Shown: positions 44,993 to 54,100, numbered from the stretch's first letter. The stretch: DNA of 64,000 bases from Pedobacter sp. Bi126 (GCF_918698245.1 NZ_CAKKMS010000001.1:1271356-1335355), one strand, 5' to 3'. Numbers and translations: made by a program. Notes: a model not told the origin generated them from the letters alone.

Positions 44993-47284
44993 TTAATAAT
45001 TAAGCGTTAAGCCTGCGCCAAAACCCATATCGCTATCATAGTGCGCAGAAACACCCATGTATTTTGTGGTAATAAATTTAAGTCCGCCCATAAATTCTTT
45101 ATCGCTATTTACCATAAAGCTTGCCCTTAAGCGTTTAGAAATCGGTATATCTTCACGCATCAACTGCAAACGAACATTACCGTCGTGGTAAACTTCCGCC
45201 TGCGCTACCACTAGCATTGGCAAGGTATAGGCAAGCCCTACACTAAACAATCTTCTGTTATCCTTTGTGCTTTTTTGGCCAAAAATATTGCTTTCCTGTT
45301 CGCCAGCTTCCATTTTCCGGTAGCGCCAATCGAAACCCACAAAAGGCATTAACCATTGCATTCTATCTACGTACCGGCCAATATGAGTTTCGGTTTCAAA
45401 GCCATGCATTTTATTGTAACCTAAGCGCCACTCGGCGCCAATGCTCCAGCGCGTATTTGCCAACATGGCCATACCGTCGTTTCCGTTACTCGCAAAATCG
45501 TTTTCGGCCATAAAATGAAACATCCTGTCATCGGCAAAAAGTTTTCGCTGCGCCAATTTAGGGTTTGGGATTTCGGGGTTTAGCGGTGAGTTTTCATAAC
45601 TGAAGATTTTACCCATCCCACTCATCATGTGGTATAAAATGTGGCAATGAAAAAACCAATCGCCACTTTCTGAAGCGCTAAACTCAATGGTATCGCGCTC
45701 CATGGGCATAATATCGAGTACATTTTTTAAAGGAGCGTAATCGCCCTGACCATTAATTACCCTAAAATCGTGCCCATGCAAGTGCATAGGGTGGCGCATC
45801 ATACTGTTGTTATATAAAATGATCCGCAGGTTTTCGCCTTTTTTGATGAGAATTTTATCTTCTTCAGAAATGGTTTTATTATCTAAAGTCCAGACATAAC
45901 GGTTCATGTTGCCCGTTAACTGAAACTCCATTTCGCGAGTTGGGGCTTTAGGCAAAACCGTTTTTTCAGGCGAGCGCAACATATCGTAATTTAATGTTGT
46001 CATAGGACCTTTTGCGCTTTTGCCGCTCCCCATATTATGGGCCTTATGCGCATCAACAACAACAGTATCTGTTCCCGCATCATCCAGCTCAGCAGACATT
46101 ACGGTATTCATATCCATCACCTGATTCTGCATTTTCATGCCTTCCATCTGCACCAGATTACCGTTCATATCCATCATTTCGTTCATCATTTTCATGCCTT
46201 CGAAATATTTCAATTTGGGCAATTTTTGGGCCGGCACTTTTTGCCCACTACCCAGCCATAAAGAAGCAGATTTGGTACGGTCTTCGGGGGTTACCAAAAA
46301 CTCGAAGTTTTTATTTTCGGGGATGGTTACCATTACATCATAGGTTTCGGAAACGGCAATAATGAGCCGATCTACTTCTACAGGTGTTACATCGTTACCA
46401 TCATTGGCCACCACCGTTATTTTACCACCGGCATAAGTGAGCCAAAAATAGGTAGATGCCCCGCCGTTAGCAATTCGCAACCTTACTTTATCGCCTGCTT
46501 TGAGCTTGTTTGGTACCTGGTACTGATTTTTTCCGTTTACCAAAAATGCTTCGTAGTACACATCACTCACATCCATGGCAGTCATCCGTTTCAGTTCGTT
46601 GGTGAGCTTGGTTTTGAAATGCCCGCCTTTTATGGCTTCGGCATAACTCTGTGTTGTGCCTTTTTTTATCGCGAACCAATCATTGGCATTGTGTAATCTC
46701 CTGTCAACTTCGTGCGGCATCATGTTTGTCCACTCACTCAAAACAACAGGTATCGTAGGTATAACAGGCTCTTTTCTTTTATTTAAAATCATGGCACCGT
46801 ACATTCCAATCTGCTCCTGCAAGCCCGAATGGCTATGGTACCAATGGGTACCGTTCTGTATAATTGGAAAACGGTAAACGTGGGTTTTATTGGGCTCAAT
46901 AGGCATTTGGGTTAAATAAGGAACCCCATCATATTGATTTGGCAAAAATAGCCCATGCCAATGCAACGAAGTTGACTCCTTAAGTCTATTCTGTACATGT
47001 ATTTCTGCTGTATCACCCTCGGTAAAAGTTAGTGTTGGCATAGGTATTTGCCCGTTAACCGCAATGGCTCTTTTAGGTTTCCCACCAAAAGTTACCGTTG
47101 TATCGGCAACATATAAATCATAGCGCACAACCCCCGGCGACTTTTTGTTGCCTAAAGTTTCCACATCACTTACTTTGGGGGGAGCTTTTTTTGGGGCGGC
47201 TGCTTTTACCTCACTGTGCTGATGTTGGCCAAAAGCAAAGCTACTGAGCAAAATACTAAGGCAACAAACTAAAATAAACTTCAT
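44993..47284 (-). CDS. CopA/PcoA-like multicopper oxidase fused to a C-terminal barrel (PcoB-like) domain
   Basis: A 763-residue exported protein with a signal peptide (MKFILVCCLSILLSSFAFG) and His-rich mature start. The multicopper oxidase core spans about 55-560 with four copper blocks: HWHG (108-111), HWYHSH (147-152), HPMHLHGHDF near 496 and HCHILYHMMSGM near 545. Cu+ may be bound by a Met-rich insert near 364-396 (MKMMNEMMDMNGN, MEGMKMQNQVMDM). After residue about 580 the sequence changes to barrel-like strands (WSIGAEWRLGYNKMHGFETETHIGRYV, LFSVGLAYTLPML, GLKFITTKYMGVSAHY) ending in LTLNY, like an outer-membrane barrel such as PcoB. It lies downstream of a DUF3347 protein (15 bases). It likely oxidises Cu(I) at the envelope for copper tolerance. 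Confidence 0.9.
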   Translation of the reverse strand: MKFILVCCLSILLSSFAFGQHQHSEVKAAAPKKAPPKVSDVETLGNKKSPGVVRYDLYVADTTVTFGGKPKRAIAVNGQIPMPTLTFTEGDTAEIHVQNRLKESTSLHWHGLFLPNQYDGVPYLTQMPIEPNKTHVYRFPIIQNGTHWYHSHSGLQEQIGMYGAMILNKRKEPVIPTIPVVLSEWTNMMPHEVDRRLHNANDWFAIKKGTTQSYAEAIKGGHFKTKLTNELKRMTAMDVSDVYYEAFLVNGKNQYQVPNKLKAGDKVRLRIANGGASTYFWLTYAGGKITVVANDGNDVTPVEVDRLIIAVSETYDVMVTIPENKNFEFLVTPEDRTKSASLWLGSGQKVPAQKLPKLKYFEGMKMMNEMMDMNGNLVQMEGMKMQNQVMDMNTVMSAELDDAGTDTVVVDAHKAHNMGSGKSAKGPMTTLNYDMLRSPEKTVLPKAPTREMEFQLTGNMNRYVWTLDNKTISEEDKILIKKGENLRIILYNNSMMRHPMHLHGHDFRVINGQGDYAPLKNVLDIMPMERDTIEFSASESGDWFFHCHILYHMMSGMGKIFSYENSPLNPEIPNPKLAQRKLFADDRMFHFMAENDFASNGNDGMAMLANTRWSIGAEWRLGYNKMHGFETETHIGRYVDRMQWLMPFVGFDWRYRKMEAGEQESNIFGQKSTKDNRRLFSVGLAYTLPMLVVAQAEVYHDGNVRLQLMREDIPISKRLRASFMVNSDKEFMGGLKFITTKYMGVSAHYDSDMGFGAGLTLNY

Positions 47285-47299
47285 TTTGTAGCGTATGTT

Positions 47300-47776
47300 T
47301 TATTTAAGTACCTCGGCAACCTTGCCACAAGTTAACATTTTACTGCCATAATACGGATTTTTTATCGCCTCGCTTTCACTTAACCAATAGCTTTTTTTCA
47401 TCGGGCAATAAGCATAATAAACAGGCTTATCGCTCAGTTTTACTGCTTTTACCAAGGCATAAAAATCGGTCGACAGGGAGGTAAAATGATCTCTTTGATG
47501 TTCGATATCTTTACTTTCGGCAATGTGTTCGGCATCAAATAATATTTTATCACGCAATACTTTGGAAGTATTCGTTTTTTCGTTGGCTTTTATGGCGTTG
47601 ATTAATACAGTAGCCTTGGTACCAGCCACGCTTGCATTGCTGCTAATCAAGGCATCTTTAACTTCGTAATAAGCCTGCAAAGGGTTAACCACTGCTGCTT
47701 TTTCCTGTGCTGATACACTGCCAGCCACAATTAGTACAAGAACATTGATTGTCCATAATTTAAATAATCTTTTCAT
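47300..47776 (-). CDS. DUF3347 domain protein, probable copper-binding
   Basis: A 158-residue exported protein with a signal peptide (MKRLFKLWTINVLVLIVAGSVSAQ). The DUF3347 domain is clear: LQAYYEVKDALISSNASVAG near 33-52, DHFTSLSTDFYALVKAV near 97-113, then YYAYCPMKKSYWLSESEAIKNPYYGSKMLTCG at the C-terminus. The CPM and TCG cysteines, with nearby residues, could bind metal; such domains are often found with copper efflux or as tails of CusB-type proteins in Bacteroidota. It is the first gene of a two-gene copper unit with the multicopper oxidase. No promoter was identified. Confidence 0.85.
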   Translation of the reverse strand: MKRLFKLWTINVLVLIVAGSVSAQEKAAVVNPLQAYYEVKDALISSNASVAGTKATVLINAIKANEKTNTSKVLRDKILFDAEHIAESKDIEHQRDHFTSLSTDFYALVKAVKLSDKPVYYAYCPMKKSYWLSESEAIKNPYYGSKMLTCGKVAEVLK

Positions 47777-48060
47777 TTTGTGTTACGTTAAATGTTATCA
47801 ACCTATTTCCTGATACCAGTTTGCGAGCTGCTTATTAATTTACTTTGCAACCAGAACAGGTTTTTATTGTTACACAAAGCTAGCGGCATGGCCTTTCCGG
47901 ATGTTACACTTTTATCGAAAATGTTTATATAATTATTGCTTGTAGTTGGGCCATGAGGTTGGCGTTAAGTGGTTGGGGGTGGATTGAGCGGTTTAACAAT
48001 TAACCTTTATAAACAAAGGCCCTTCGAGTACGCTATCATTGACAGCTCCAATAGAAAGAT

Positions 48061-48235
48061 CGTCATTGCGAGGCACGAAGCAATCTTAAAGCGCTCGCTA
48101 CTAGCGATAGTTGTAAGATTGCTTCGTCGGCTGAAAAAGCCTTCTCGCAATGACGAATCCTCGCTGGAACATAGCAATTAAACCCTCTGTCAATCATATT
48201 GATTTCTGTACAATAAATTAACCCTTACGATGACA
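48061..48235 (-). repeat. Nested palindromic repeat family A, copy 3 plus flank
   Basis: CGTCATTGCGAG (48061-48072) and CTCGCAATGACG (48144-48155) are perfect inverted arms. Within them AAGCAATCTTA pairs with TAAGATTGCTT, around TCGCTA-C-TAGCGA. The flank (48156-48235), read on the minus strand, repeats the 30264-30343 block: GGGTTAATTTATTGTACAG, AATCAATATGATTGACAGAG. Confidence 0.65.
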
Positions 48236-48310
48236 AATCGCAGTTTTAATGCATGCCTCATCCATCTTCATGATCTTCCATTTCCCATATTACATTTTCC
48301 ATCTTTAAGC

Positions 48311-48318
48311 TATATTTG
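48311..48318 (+). promoter_or_regulatory. -7 element directly before nth
   Basis: TATATTTG fits TAnnTTTG exactly and ends 3 bases before the ATG, so transcription would start at or beside the start codon, giving a leaderless or nearly leaderless message. recA has the similar TATATTTA 8 bases before its ATG (49095-49102). Confidence 0.45.
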
Positions 48319-48321
48319 CAC

Positions 48322-48987
48322 ATGCTTAAAAAAGAACGCTACAAACTTTTTGTAGAACATTTTTCGGCCAAGCAGCCTGATGCAGAAACCGAGTTACATT
48401 ATAATAATCCCTACCAGCTTTTAGTGGCGGTAATCCTTTCAGCACAATGCACCGATAAAAGGGTAAACATGGTAACCCCTGCGCTTTTTCAACGCTTCCC
48501 TAATGCTAAAGCACTGGCCGAAGCTACGCCCGATATTGTTTTCGATTACATCAGAAGCATCAGCTACCCCAACAATAAGGCTAAACACCTGGTGGGTATG
48601 GCTAATATTCTGCTTAACGAATTTAACGATGTGGTGCCTTCGGGGATTGACGATTTACAGAAAATGCCAGGTGTTGGCCGCAAAACCGCCAATGTAATTG
48701 CCTCGGTAATTTACAATGCACCGGCAATGGCGGTTGATACCCATGTTTTCCGTGTGGCCAACCGTTTAGGTTTAACCAATGGTAAAACCCCGCTGGCGGT
48801 TGAAAAAGATTTAGTTAAAAATCTTCCCGAACACGATATCCACATTGCACACCATTGGCTTATTCTGCACGGACGTTACGTTTGTGTGGCCAGAAGCCCC
48901 AAATGTGATGTTTGCGAAATTACCTACATGTGCAGGTACTTCGAACGGTTAACCGCTCAAAACGAAAGAGATAAATTAAAAGCTTAA
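48322..48987 (+). CDS. nth: Endonuclease III (Nth)
   Basis: A 221-residue base excision repair glycosylase/AP lyase for oxidised pyrimidines. The helix-hairpin-helix motif LQKMPGVGRKTA lies at 112-123 with catalytic Lys121, and the catalytic Asp139 is in MAVDTH. The 4Fe-4S cluster loop C188-x6-C195-x2-C198-x5-C204 is intact. Length and motif spacing are one residue off E. coli numbering throughout. The ATG at 48322 (MLKKERYKLF) is chosen; an in-frame TTG at 48316 is inside the promoter box. A single gene upstream of recA, with recA 123 bases later on the same strand. Confidence 0.97.
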   Translation: MLKKERYKLFVEHFSAKQPDAETELHYNNPYQLLVAVILSAQCTDKRVNMVTPALFQRFPNAKALAEATPDIVFDYIRSISYPNNKAKHLVGMANILLNEFNDVVPSGIDDLQKMPGVGRKTANVIASVIYNAPAMAVDTHVFRVANRLGLTNGKTPLAVEKDLVKNLPEHDIHIAHHWLILHGRYVCVARSPKCDVCEITYMCRYFERLTAQNERDKLKA

Positions 48988-49110
48988 AAAATTATTTTCA
49001 CTTTACTATTGACATTAGCTAAAAAACATTTACCTTAGCTAAATATATTAGTATTATAAATATCAACATTTAAGCATATTAGCCGATAAACGATTATATT
49101 TACGCAATCA

Positions 49111-50136
49111 ATGAAAAAAGAAATGAGCACTGCAAATCCAGATAAATTAAAAGCCCTACAACTTACCTTAGATAAGCTAGAGAAATCATACGGTAAAGGT
49201 ACCATAATGAAACTTGGCGATTCTGCCGTTGAACCAATAGATTTTATTTCTACCGGATCAATCAGTTTAGATATTGCTTTAGGTATTGGCGGTATCCCAA
49301 AAGGCCGTGTAATTGAAATCTATGGTCCGGAATCTTCTGGTAAAACAACTTTAGCAACACATATTATTGCCGAAGCACAGAAAAAAGGCGGCATTGCTGC
49401 TTTTATCGACGCAGAGCATGCTTTTGATCAGTTTTACGCAAAGAAACTAGGTGTAGATACCGATAACCTTCTAATCTCTCAACCAGATAATGGTGAGCAG
49501 GCATTAGAAATAGCTGATAACTTAATCCGTTCAGGTGCTATTGATGTAATCGTAATTGACTCTGTTGCGGCTTTGGTTCCTAAAAGTGAAATTGAGGGCG
49601 AAATGGGCGACAGTAAAATGGGTTTACACGCCCGTTTAATGAGTCAGGCGCTACGTAAATTAACCGGAACAATTTCTAAAACCGGATGTTGCTGTATTTT
49701 CATTAACCAGTTACGCGATAAAATTGGGGTGATGTTCGGAAACCCAGAAACCACAACGGGTGGTAATGCGTTGAAATTTTATGCATCAGTACGTTTAGAT
49801 ATCCGTCGTATTTCACAGATCAAAGATTCTGATGAAGTTTCCGGTAACCGTGTGAAAGTAAAAATCGTTAAAAATAAAGTGGCTCCACCTTTCCGCATTG
49901 CAGAATTTGATGTAATGTTTGGTGAAGGTATTTCTAAAAACGGAGAGATTGTAGATTTAGGTGTTGACTTCGGCATCATCAAAAAAGCTGGCTCATGGTA
50001 CTCTTACGGAGATACCAAACTTGGCCAAGGTAGAGACGCCGTAAAACAATTGTTAAGCGACAACCCTGAACTTGCAGAAGAATTAGAAATTAAAATTAAA
50101 GCCGAAGTAACCGGCGATAAATTGGCTGAGAAATAG
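49111..50136 (+). CDS. recA: Recombinase RecA
   Basis: A 341-residue recombinase that forms filaments on single-stranded DNA for homologous recombination and SOS signalling. Walker A GPESSGKT lies at 72-79, with the start-of-core [16 protein letters not shown] near 46-61, Walker B-like [12 protein letters not shown], loop [22 protein letters not shown] and [22 protein letters not shown]. The C-terminus ends with acidic/lysine residues ([13 protein letters not shown]), and is shorter than the E. coli acidic tail. There is no LexA-type box that I can identify upstream. The first Met gives [10 protein letters not shown]; the second at residue 5 is also possible. Confidence 0.98.
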   Translation: MKKEMSTANPDKLKALQLTLDKLEKSYGKGTIMKLGDSAVEPIDFISTGSISLDIALGIGGIPKGRVIEIYGPESSGKTTLATHIIAEAQKKGGIAAFIDAEHAFDQFYAKKLGVDTDNLLISQPDNGEQALEIADNLIRSGAIDVIVIDSVAALVPKSEIEGEMGDSKMGLHARLMSQALRKLTGTISKTGCCCIFINQLRDKIGVMFGNPETTTGGNALKFYASVRLDIRRISQIKDSDEVSGNRVKVKIVKNKVAPPFRIAEFDVMFGEGISKNGEIVDLGVDFGIIKKAGSWYSYGDTKLGQGRDAVKQLLSDNPELAEELEIKIKAEVTGDKLAEK

Positions 50137-50156
50137 AAATCACCAGATAAATCCAT

Positions 50157-50195
50157 AAAAAAAGCGTTCCGATGTAAAAAATCGGGACGCTTTTC
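50157..50195. terminator. Bidirectional terminator between recA and the TonB receptor
   Basis: AAAGCGTTCCGAT pairs with ATCGGGACGCTTT (one wobble), A-rich on the left and TTTTCTTTT on the right. It sits between convergent genes. Confidence 0.75.
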
Positions 50196-50215
50196 TTTTG
50201 CTCAGAACTCGCAGT

Positions 50216-52570
50216 TTAATAACTAACCGAAATTCCTAAATTCACAGCAGTACCTCTCCCTTTTGAGTAAAAACCAGGCTGCATAAACCATTGCGCCCTG
50301 GCAGGAAAATAATCCTGGTTAAAAATGTTATCAATACCTAAGCTAAGCCTGGTGTTCTTTTTAACCTGGTAAATTCCGGCAAAACTGAATAAATGGTAAG
50401 CCTTTACTGCACCTTCGTTTCCATTGTACACCCCATTGCTGTTTTTCTCGAATCTATTGCGCGAATTGATTCCCGTATAATTCAATGTTAAATCTAGCAC
50501 CTTTAACGGGCTATAGCTTACTGAAGCGGTAACTTTAGGTGCAGAAATGCGGCGGCCGTTTAGGTATAGATCTCCGTCATCATTGAATTTTCCATTTTTA
50601 TCGATATCACGTTTGCCTTCCGTATAACTGTAACTTGCAGACAAACCCAGTTGATCAAACAAACGGTAATCAGCGGCTAACTCAAAACCATAAATTTTTT
50701 CAGGGCTTCTGGCGGTATTAAATAAACCCGTGGCAGGATCGTAAACCACTTCGATACCTAATTTAGAAGTACTGATATATCCTGAAGCAGAAAATGTTAA
50801 TCCAGCAATCTTACTTTCAAAACCTGCTTCGTAATTATTAACTTTTACAGCATCGGTATTGATCTTATCGATGCTATTCACTTTCGCATCGCGTAAAGCA
50901 AGCCCGATATCCATTACCGAAAAGCCCTGAGAGAAACTTACAAAAGGGCTAAAAACATTAAACTGGTTATACCTCAAACCTGCATTAAAAAGATAGGTGC
51001 TGTATTTCAAGTTGCCACCTGTTACATCGAAAGAAGGTGTAATGGTGCTATTATTGGCACCTGTAGTTCTTAAAGTGCGGTAATCATCAACTGCTATGTT
51101 TACATTTTCGTAACGTAGCCCGGTTTTGAATACCAGCTTCCTTAAAATATTAAAATCTGCCTGGGCAAAAGGGGCAATATTGGTCATATCCATGGTTGGC
51201 ACCCACACCCTGCCATCTACCAGTGGCTGAGCAGTTTTATCCTTCATAAAATCGGCACCATAGGCAACCTTTGCTTTTAAGAAATCAAGATTCAATACTG
51301 GCGTTTCCAAAAACAAACGTGCCCCTTTTTTATCATTTTTGGCAAGCGATTGTCCGTCACCTCCATCAAAGCGACCTAAAGAAACATAAAAAACATCTTT
51401 ACGGGTTTCGTAGTAAACATCTACATTCAAACTCGAATGAAGAAAAGTACTGTCAATCTTGTACGATAGATTTAAATTGTGGTTATAATCAACTCCCGTT
51501 GGGATATCAAGCGGTTTTCCTAAAACACCAGTTGCTTTCTGACCAGTTGCCAGATTACCATTTACCAAAGTAAAATTACTGTTCTGCAAACTGCTGTATG
51601 TATTATAGGTAAGCTGAATACGTTGATTTTTTGCGGGTATATAACCAAACTTGGCAAAAGCATTATAGCTATCGGTTTCACCTAAACTATAATTAGGCCC
51701 TACAACATCGCCCTTTGCATCTTTATATTCTCCGGTCTGCTCATACATACCACTCACCACATAATCGAACTTTCCAAGTTTGCCATAAAACATTTGGTTA
51801 ATCCTTCCGCCTTCAGAGTTTTTCACCTTTACCAAGGAGCCGTTTAAATTGATCTGGGTTTTACCGGCAAAGCTTGCCGCGGTATCCGGAACCATGGTAA
51901 TGTAATTCACCAATCCACCGGCGGCACCGTTTCCGTAAATTGCGGTTGCACCTTTTACTATCTCTATGCGCTCCAATACCGATGGATCGATGGATCTTAG
52001 ATCCACCTCGGCATTTCTTAACGGCGAAGATTGTGAAACACCATCAATCATCACCAACATAGGCCGGCCTCTTAAATTCTGGCCCACATTATTACCTGTT
52101 TGCGCAGTGGGTGCAAAACCAGGTACCTGATTGGCGAGTATAGCACTCAGATCAGGGTTAATAGCAATTTCTTTTTCGAGCTTTTTCTTATTTACAATAC
52201 TTACCGAAGTAGTAACATTTCTAATCTCCTCTGGTTTTCTGGAAGTAGAAATCACAACGTCATCAAGCGTATTGCTTAATGCTTCTAAGCCAACGTTTAT
52301 AACGGTATCGCTTTTAACCGATAAAATATGCTGGGTAAACGTTTTGTAACCTACGGCATTAATATCGATTTTAAAAGAAACACCGCTTTTGATGTATAAA
52401 GAGTAATAACCTCTGCTATCTGTTTGAACTTTTTGCCCTAACAGGGAAATGGTTACATAAGGGATTTCGCTATTTTTGTCTTTAACATGCCCTTCAACCT
52501 TAACGTTCTGTGCGTGCACACAAAGGAGATTAAGCAATAAGACAGCAATGATCAGTATAATTTTTTTCAT
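50216..52570 (-). CDS. TonB-dependent outer-membrane receptor with carboxypeptidase-like N-terminal domain
   Basis: A 784-residue receptor of the siderophore/FecA-like kind rather than SusC. Signal peptide MKKIILIIAVLLLNLLCVHAQ; a carboxypeptidase-regulatory-like domain at about 22-100 (VEGHVKDKNSEIPYVTISLLG); a TonB-box-like DDVVISTSRKPEEIRNV near 103-119; the plug at about 115-240 with QNLRGRPMLVMIDGVSQSS, ERIEIVKGATAIYGNGAAGGLVNYIT; then a barrel ending INLGISVSY-like (LGISVSY). No SusD partner is present. The promoter carries a -7 box and a short palindrome resembling an iron-type operator (see regulatory entry). The likely cargo is a ferric chelate or similar, inferred from type only. 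Confidence 0.9.
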   Translation of the reverse strand: MKKIILIIAVLLLNLLCVHAQNVKVEGHVKDKNSEIPYVTISLLGQKVQTDSRGYYSLYIKSGVSFKIDINAVGYKTFTQHILSVKSDTVINVGLEALSNTLDDVVISTSRKPEEIRNVTTSVSIVNKKKLEKEIAINPDLSAILANQVPGFAPTAQTGNNVGQNLRGRPMLVMIDGVSQSSPLRNAEVDLRSIDPSVLERIEIVKGATAIYGNGAAGGLVNYITMVPDTAASFAGKTQINLNGSLVKVKNSEGGRINQMFYGKLGKFDYVVSGMYEQTGEYKDAKGDVVGPNYSLGETDSYNAFAKFGYIPAKNQRIQLTYNTYSSLQNSNFTLVNGNLATGQKATGVLGKPLDIPTGVDYNHNLNLSYKIDSTFLHSSLNVDVYYETRKDVFYVSLGRFDGGDGQSLAKNDKKGARLFLETPVLNLDFLKAKVAYGADFMKDKTAQPLVDGRVWVPTMDMTNIAPFAQADFNILRKLVFKTGLRYENVNIAVDDYRTLRTTGANNSTITPSFDVTGGNLKYSTYLFNAGLRYNQFNVFSPFVSFSQGFSVMDIGLALRDAKVNSIDKINTDAVKVNNYEAGFESKIAGLTFSASGYISTSKLGIEVVYDPATGLFNTARSPEKIYGFELAADYRLFDQLGLSASYSYTEGKRDIDKNGKFNDDGDLYLNGRRISAPKVTASVSYSPLKVLDLTLNYTGINSRNRFEKNSNGVYNGNEGAVKAYHLFSFAGIYQVKKNTRLSLGIDNIFNQDYFPARAQWFMQPGFYSKGRGTAVNLGISVSY

Positions 52571-52648
52571 CTATCTTTAATTTGCGGCAAAGATAGGCAA
52601 TCAACCTTAAATAGATTAGGTCTAAATAAGATTAGCGGAAATAATCTT
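52571..52648 (-). promoter_or_regulatory. Promoter region of the TonB receptor
   Basis: The minus strand reads TATCTTTGC (complement of 52587-52595), matching TAnnTTTG. CTATCTTT/AAAGATAG (52571-52578 and 52589-52596) form a perfect 8-bp inverted repeat. Just upstream, the minus-strand word TTAGACCTAA is a near palindrome (TTAG-AC-CTAA) that loosely resembles DtxR/MntR-family half sites. Iron or manganese control is a guess. Confidence 0.4.
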
Positions 52649-52846
52649 TTAATTCTGGCTAAAAATGGCATTAAAATCTTTGGTTACATATACAATTACC
52701 AAAAGTGCGGCAATAACCAAAGCACCTAAAATAATCACTCCCCAGCTTCCCTTTAGTTTGTTTTTGTCATTTCTGATCAACCAATATAAAATACCGATTA
52801 GCGGTATGGCACAAACAATCCAAAATATTAACGATGCTCCAGTCAT
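52649..52846 (-). CDS. Small two-helix membrane protein
   Basis: A 65-residue protein with two strongly hydrophobic segments (SLIFWIVCAIPLIGILYWLI near 5-24 and WGVIILGALVIAALLVIVYV near 35-54) joined by a charged loop RNDKNKLKGS. This pattern is like small PLDc_N or YtxH-like membrane proteins. No family is certain. It lies 78 bases upstream of the TonB receptor on the same strand. It may be a small regulator or a membrane peptide; being short it could be spurious, but the even hydrophobic layout argues for a real gene. Confidence 0.5.
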   Translation of the reverse strand: MTGASLIFWIVCAIPLIGILYWLIRNDKNKLKGSWGVIILGALVIAALLVIVYVTKDFNAIFSQN

Positions 52847-52899
52847 ATATATAAATTCAATTTAAACAATTTTCGTTGCCAGTTTTCAATTGGCGGTTT

Positions 52900-53092
52900 A
52901 CAGTTTTTTGCCACGGAAGCACAGAAACACGGGGGTACACTGCCTTAACCACCGTAGTAAGATTGCTTCGTTCCTCGCAATGATGAACGAGGGAATTAAC
53001 CGGTTTTTTCAGTTGCCAGTTTACAGTTAACTACTCCAGACAAATAACTATTGACTACTGAACCAATGACTACTGAACCAATGACCAATGAA
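52900..53092. repeat. Repeat debris before the end of tsaD
   Basis: Contains GCCACGGAAGCACAGAAACAC (the inverse of the TTCCGTG words near 35520), a half copy of repeat family A (52957-52986), and a 15-bp tandem ACTACTGAACCAATG x2 plus a partial unit (53053-53092). These last match the GGTTCATTGGT words seen elsewhere. Confidence 0.5.
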
Positions 53093-53098
53093 CCCAAA

Positions 53099-54100
53099 TT
53101 AAAACTCCATCCTCGCCATCGGCGAAACATCCTGCCCTACGAAATCCTGTTTCAGGTATTTCTGATAACCTGCTATGGCGATCATCCCTGCATTATCTGT
53201 ACAGTATTGAAAGGCGGGGATATATACCTTCCAGCCCAGTTCGTCGGCTGTTTGCTGTAATCCATTTCTTAAACCGGAGTTCGCCGAAACACCTCCTGCA
53301 ATAGCAATTTCATTAATTCCATATTGTTTTGCCGCTTTTTTCAACTTATTCAGCAAAATTTGCACAATGCTATGTTGAACCGAGGCGCAAATATCATCTA
53401 AATTTTCGGCAATAAAATTAGGGTTCTCTTTTTCCTGTCTCCTGATAAAATACAGGACAGAGGTTTTAAAGCCGCTAAAGCTAAAATTCAGATCGGCAAT
53501 TTGCGGTTCGGCAAATTTAAAGGCGAAAGGATTTCCATGCTGTGCATGTTTATCGATCAGCGGCCCACCCGGATAAGGCAAAGCCAGTAATTTAGCAGTT
53601 TTATCAAAAGCTTCACCCGCAGCATCATCTAATGTTTCGCCAATTATTTCCATATCAAAGTAATCTTTTACCAGCACAATCTGTGTGTGCCCGCCCGAAA
53701 CGGTTAAACAGATAAATGGAAAACCTGGCTTGGGATCATCAATAAAGTGCGCTAAGATGTGCGCATGCATATGATTGACAGAAATTAAAGGTATATTTAA
53801 AGCTAATGCAAAAGATTTTGCAAAAGAAACACCAACCAGTAACGATCCTAAAAGGCCGGGACCACGTGTAAAAGCGACAGCATTAATGTCCTGTTTTGTA
53901 ACTTTAGCATTAATTAAAGCTTGTTGTACAGCAGGCACAATATTTTGTTGATGTACCCTTGAAGCTAATTCAGGTATAACACCACCATAATTTTGATGAA
54001 TTGTTTGGTTTGCAATAACATTGGCAGTAATTTTGCCGTTGTTACAAATAGCAACGGATGTATCATCGCAAGAAGACTCGATAGCAAGTATAACAGACAA
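53099..54100 (-). CDS. tsaD: tRNA N6-threonylcarbamoyladenosine synthase subunit TsaD
   Basis: A 333-residue essential enzyme that adds the threonylcarbamoyl group to A37 of tRNAs reading ANN codons. Metal site HMHAH with His110 and His114; N-terminal nucleotide pocket ILAIESSCDDTSVAI near 4-18; further blocks GVIPELASRVHQQNI near 40-54, GPGLLGSLLVGVSFAK near 80-95, LTVSGGHTQIVLVKD and DDAAGEAFDKTAKLL near 179-193, and near the end IAGGVSANSGLR and YCTDNAGMIA. Length matches E. coli (337). The start codon is TTG at 54100; no ATG or GTG lies upstream in frame. It diverges from the TamB-like gene. No other tsa gene is adjacent. Confidence 0.96.
   Translation of the reverse strand: MSVILAIESSCDDTSVAICNNGKITANVIANQTIHQNYGGVIPELASRVHQQNIVPAVQQALINAKVTKQDINAVAFTRGPGLLGSLLVGVSFAKSFALALNIPLISVNHMHAHILAHFIDDPKPGFPFICLTVSGGHTQIVLVKDYFDMEIIGETLDDAAGEAFDKTAKLLALPYPGGPLIDKHAQHGNPFAFKFAEPQIADLNFSFSGFKTSVLYFIRRQEKENPNFIAENLDDICASVQHSIVQILLNKLKKAAKQYGINEIAIAGGVSANSGLRNGLQQTADELGWKVYIPAFQYCTDNAGMIAIAGYQKYLKQDFVGQDVSPMARMEF

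Larger units (their letters stand above)
47777..48321. other. Spacer before nth with repeat family A
   Basis: There is no credible gene in 545 bases. 47777-47990 is AT-rich and unremarkable. From about 48032 it holds the family A repeat in reverse orientation together with its flanking block. The last bases contain the nth promoter. Confidence 0.6.

Noticed and set aside
48061..48155. CRISPR-like palindrome
   Set aside because: Single units with long inverted arms in scattered places, no regular array.
47969..48181. Seventy-codon open frame before nth
   Set aside because: It overlaps repeat family A and has no family resemblance.
48322..50136. LexA-type SOS box before nth or recA
   Set aside because: No convincing palindrome was found in the upstream spacers; only -7-like boxes.
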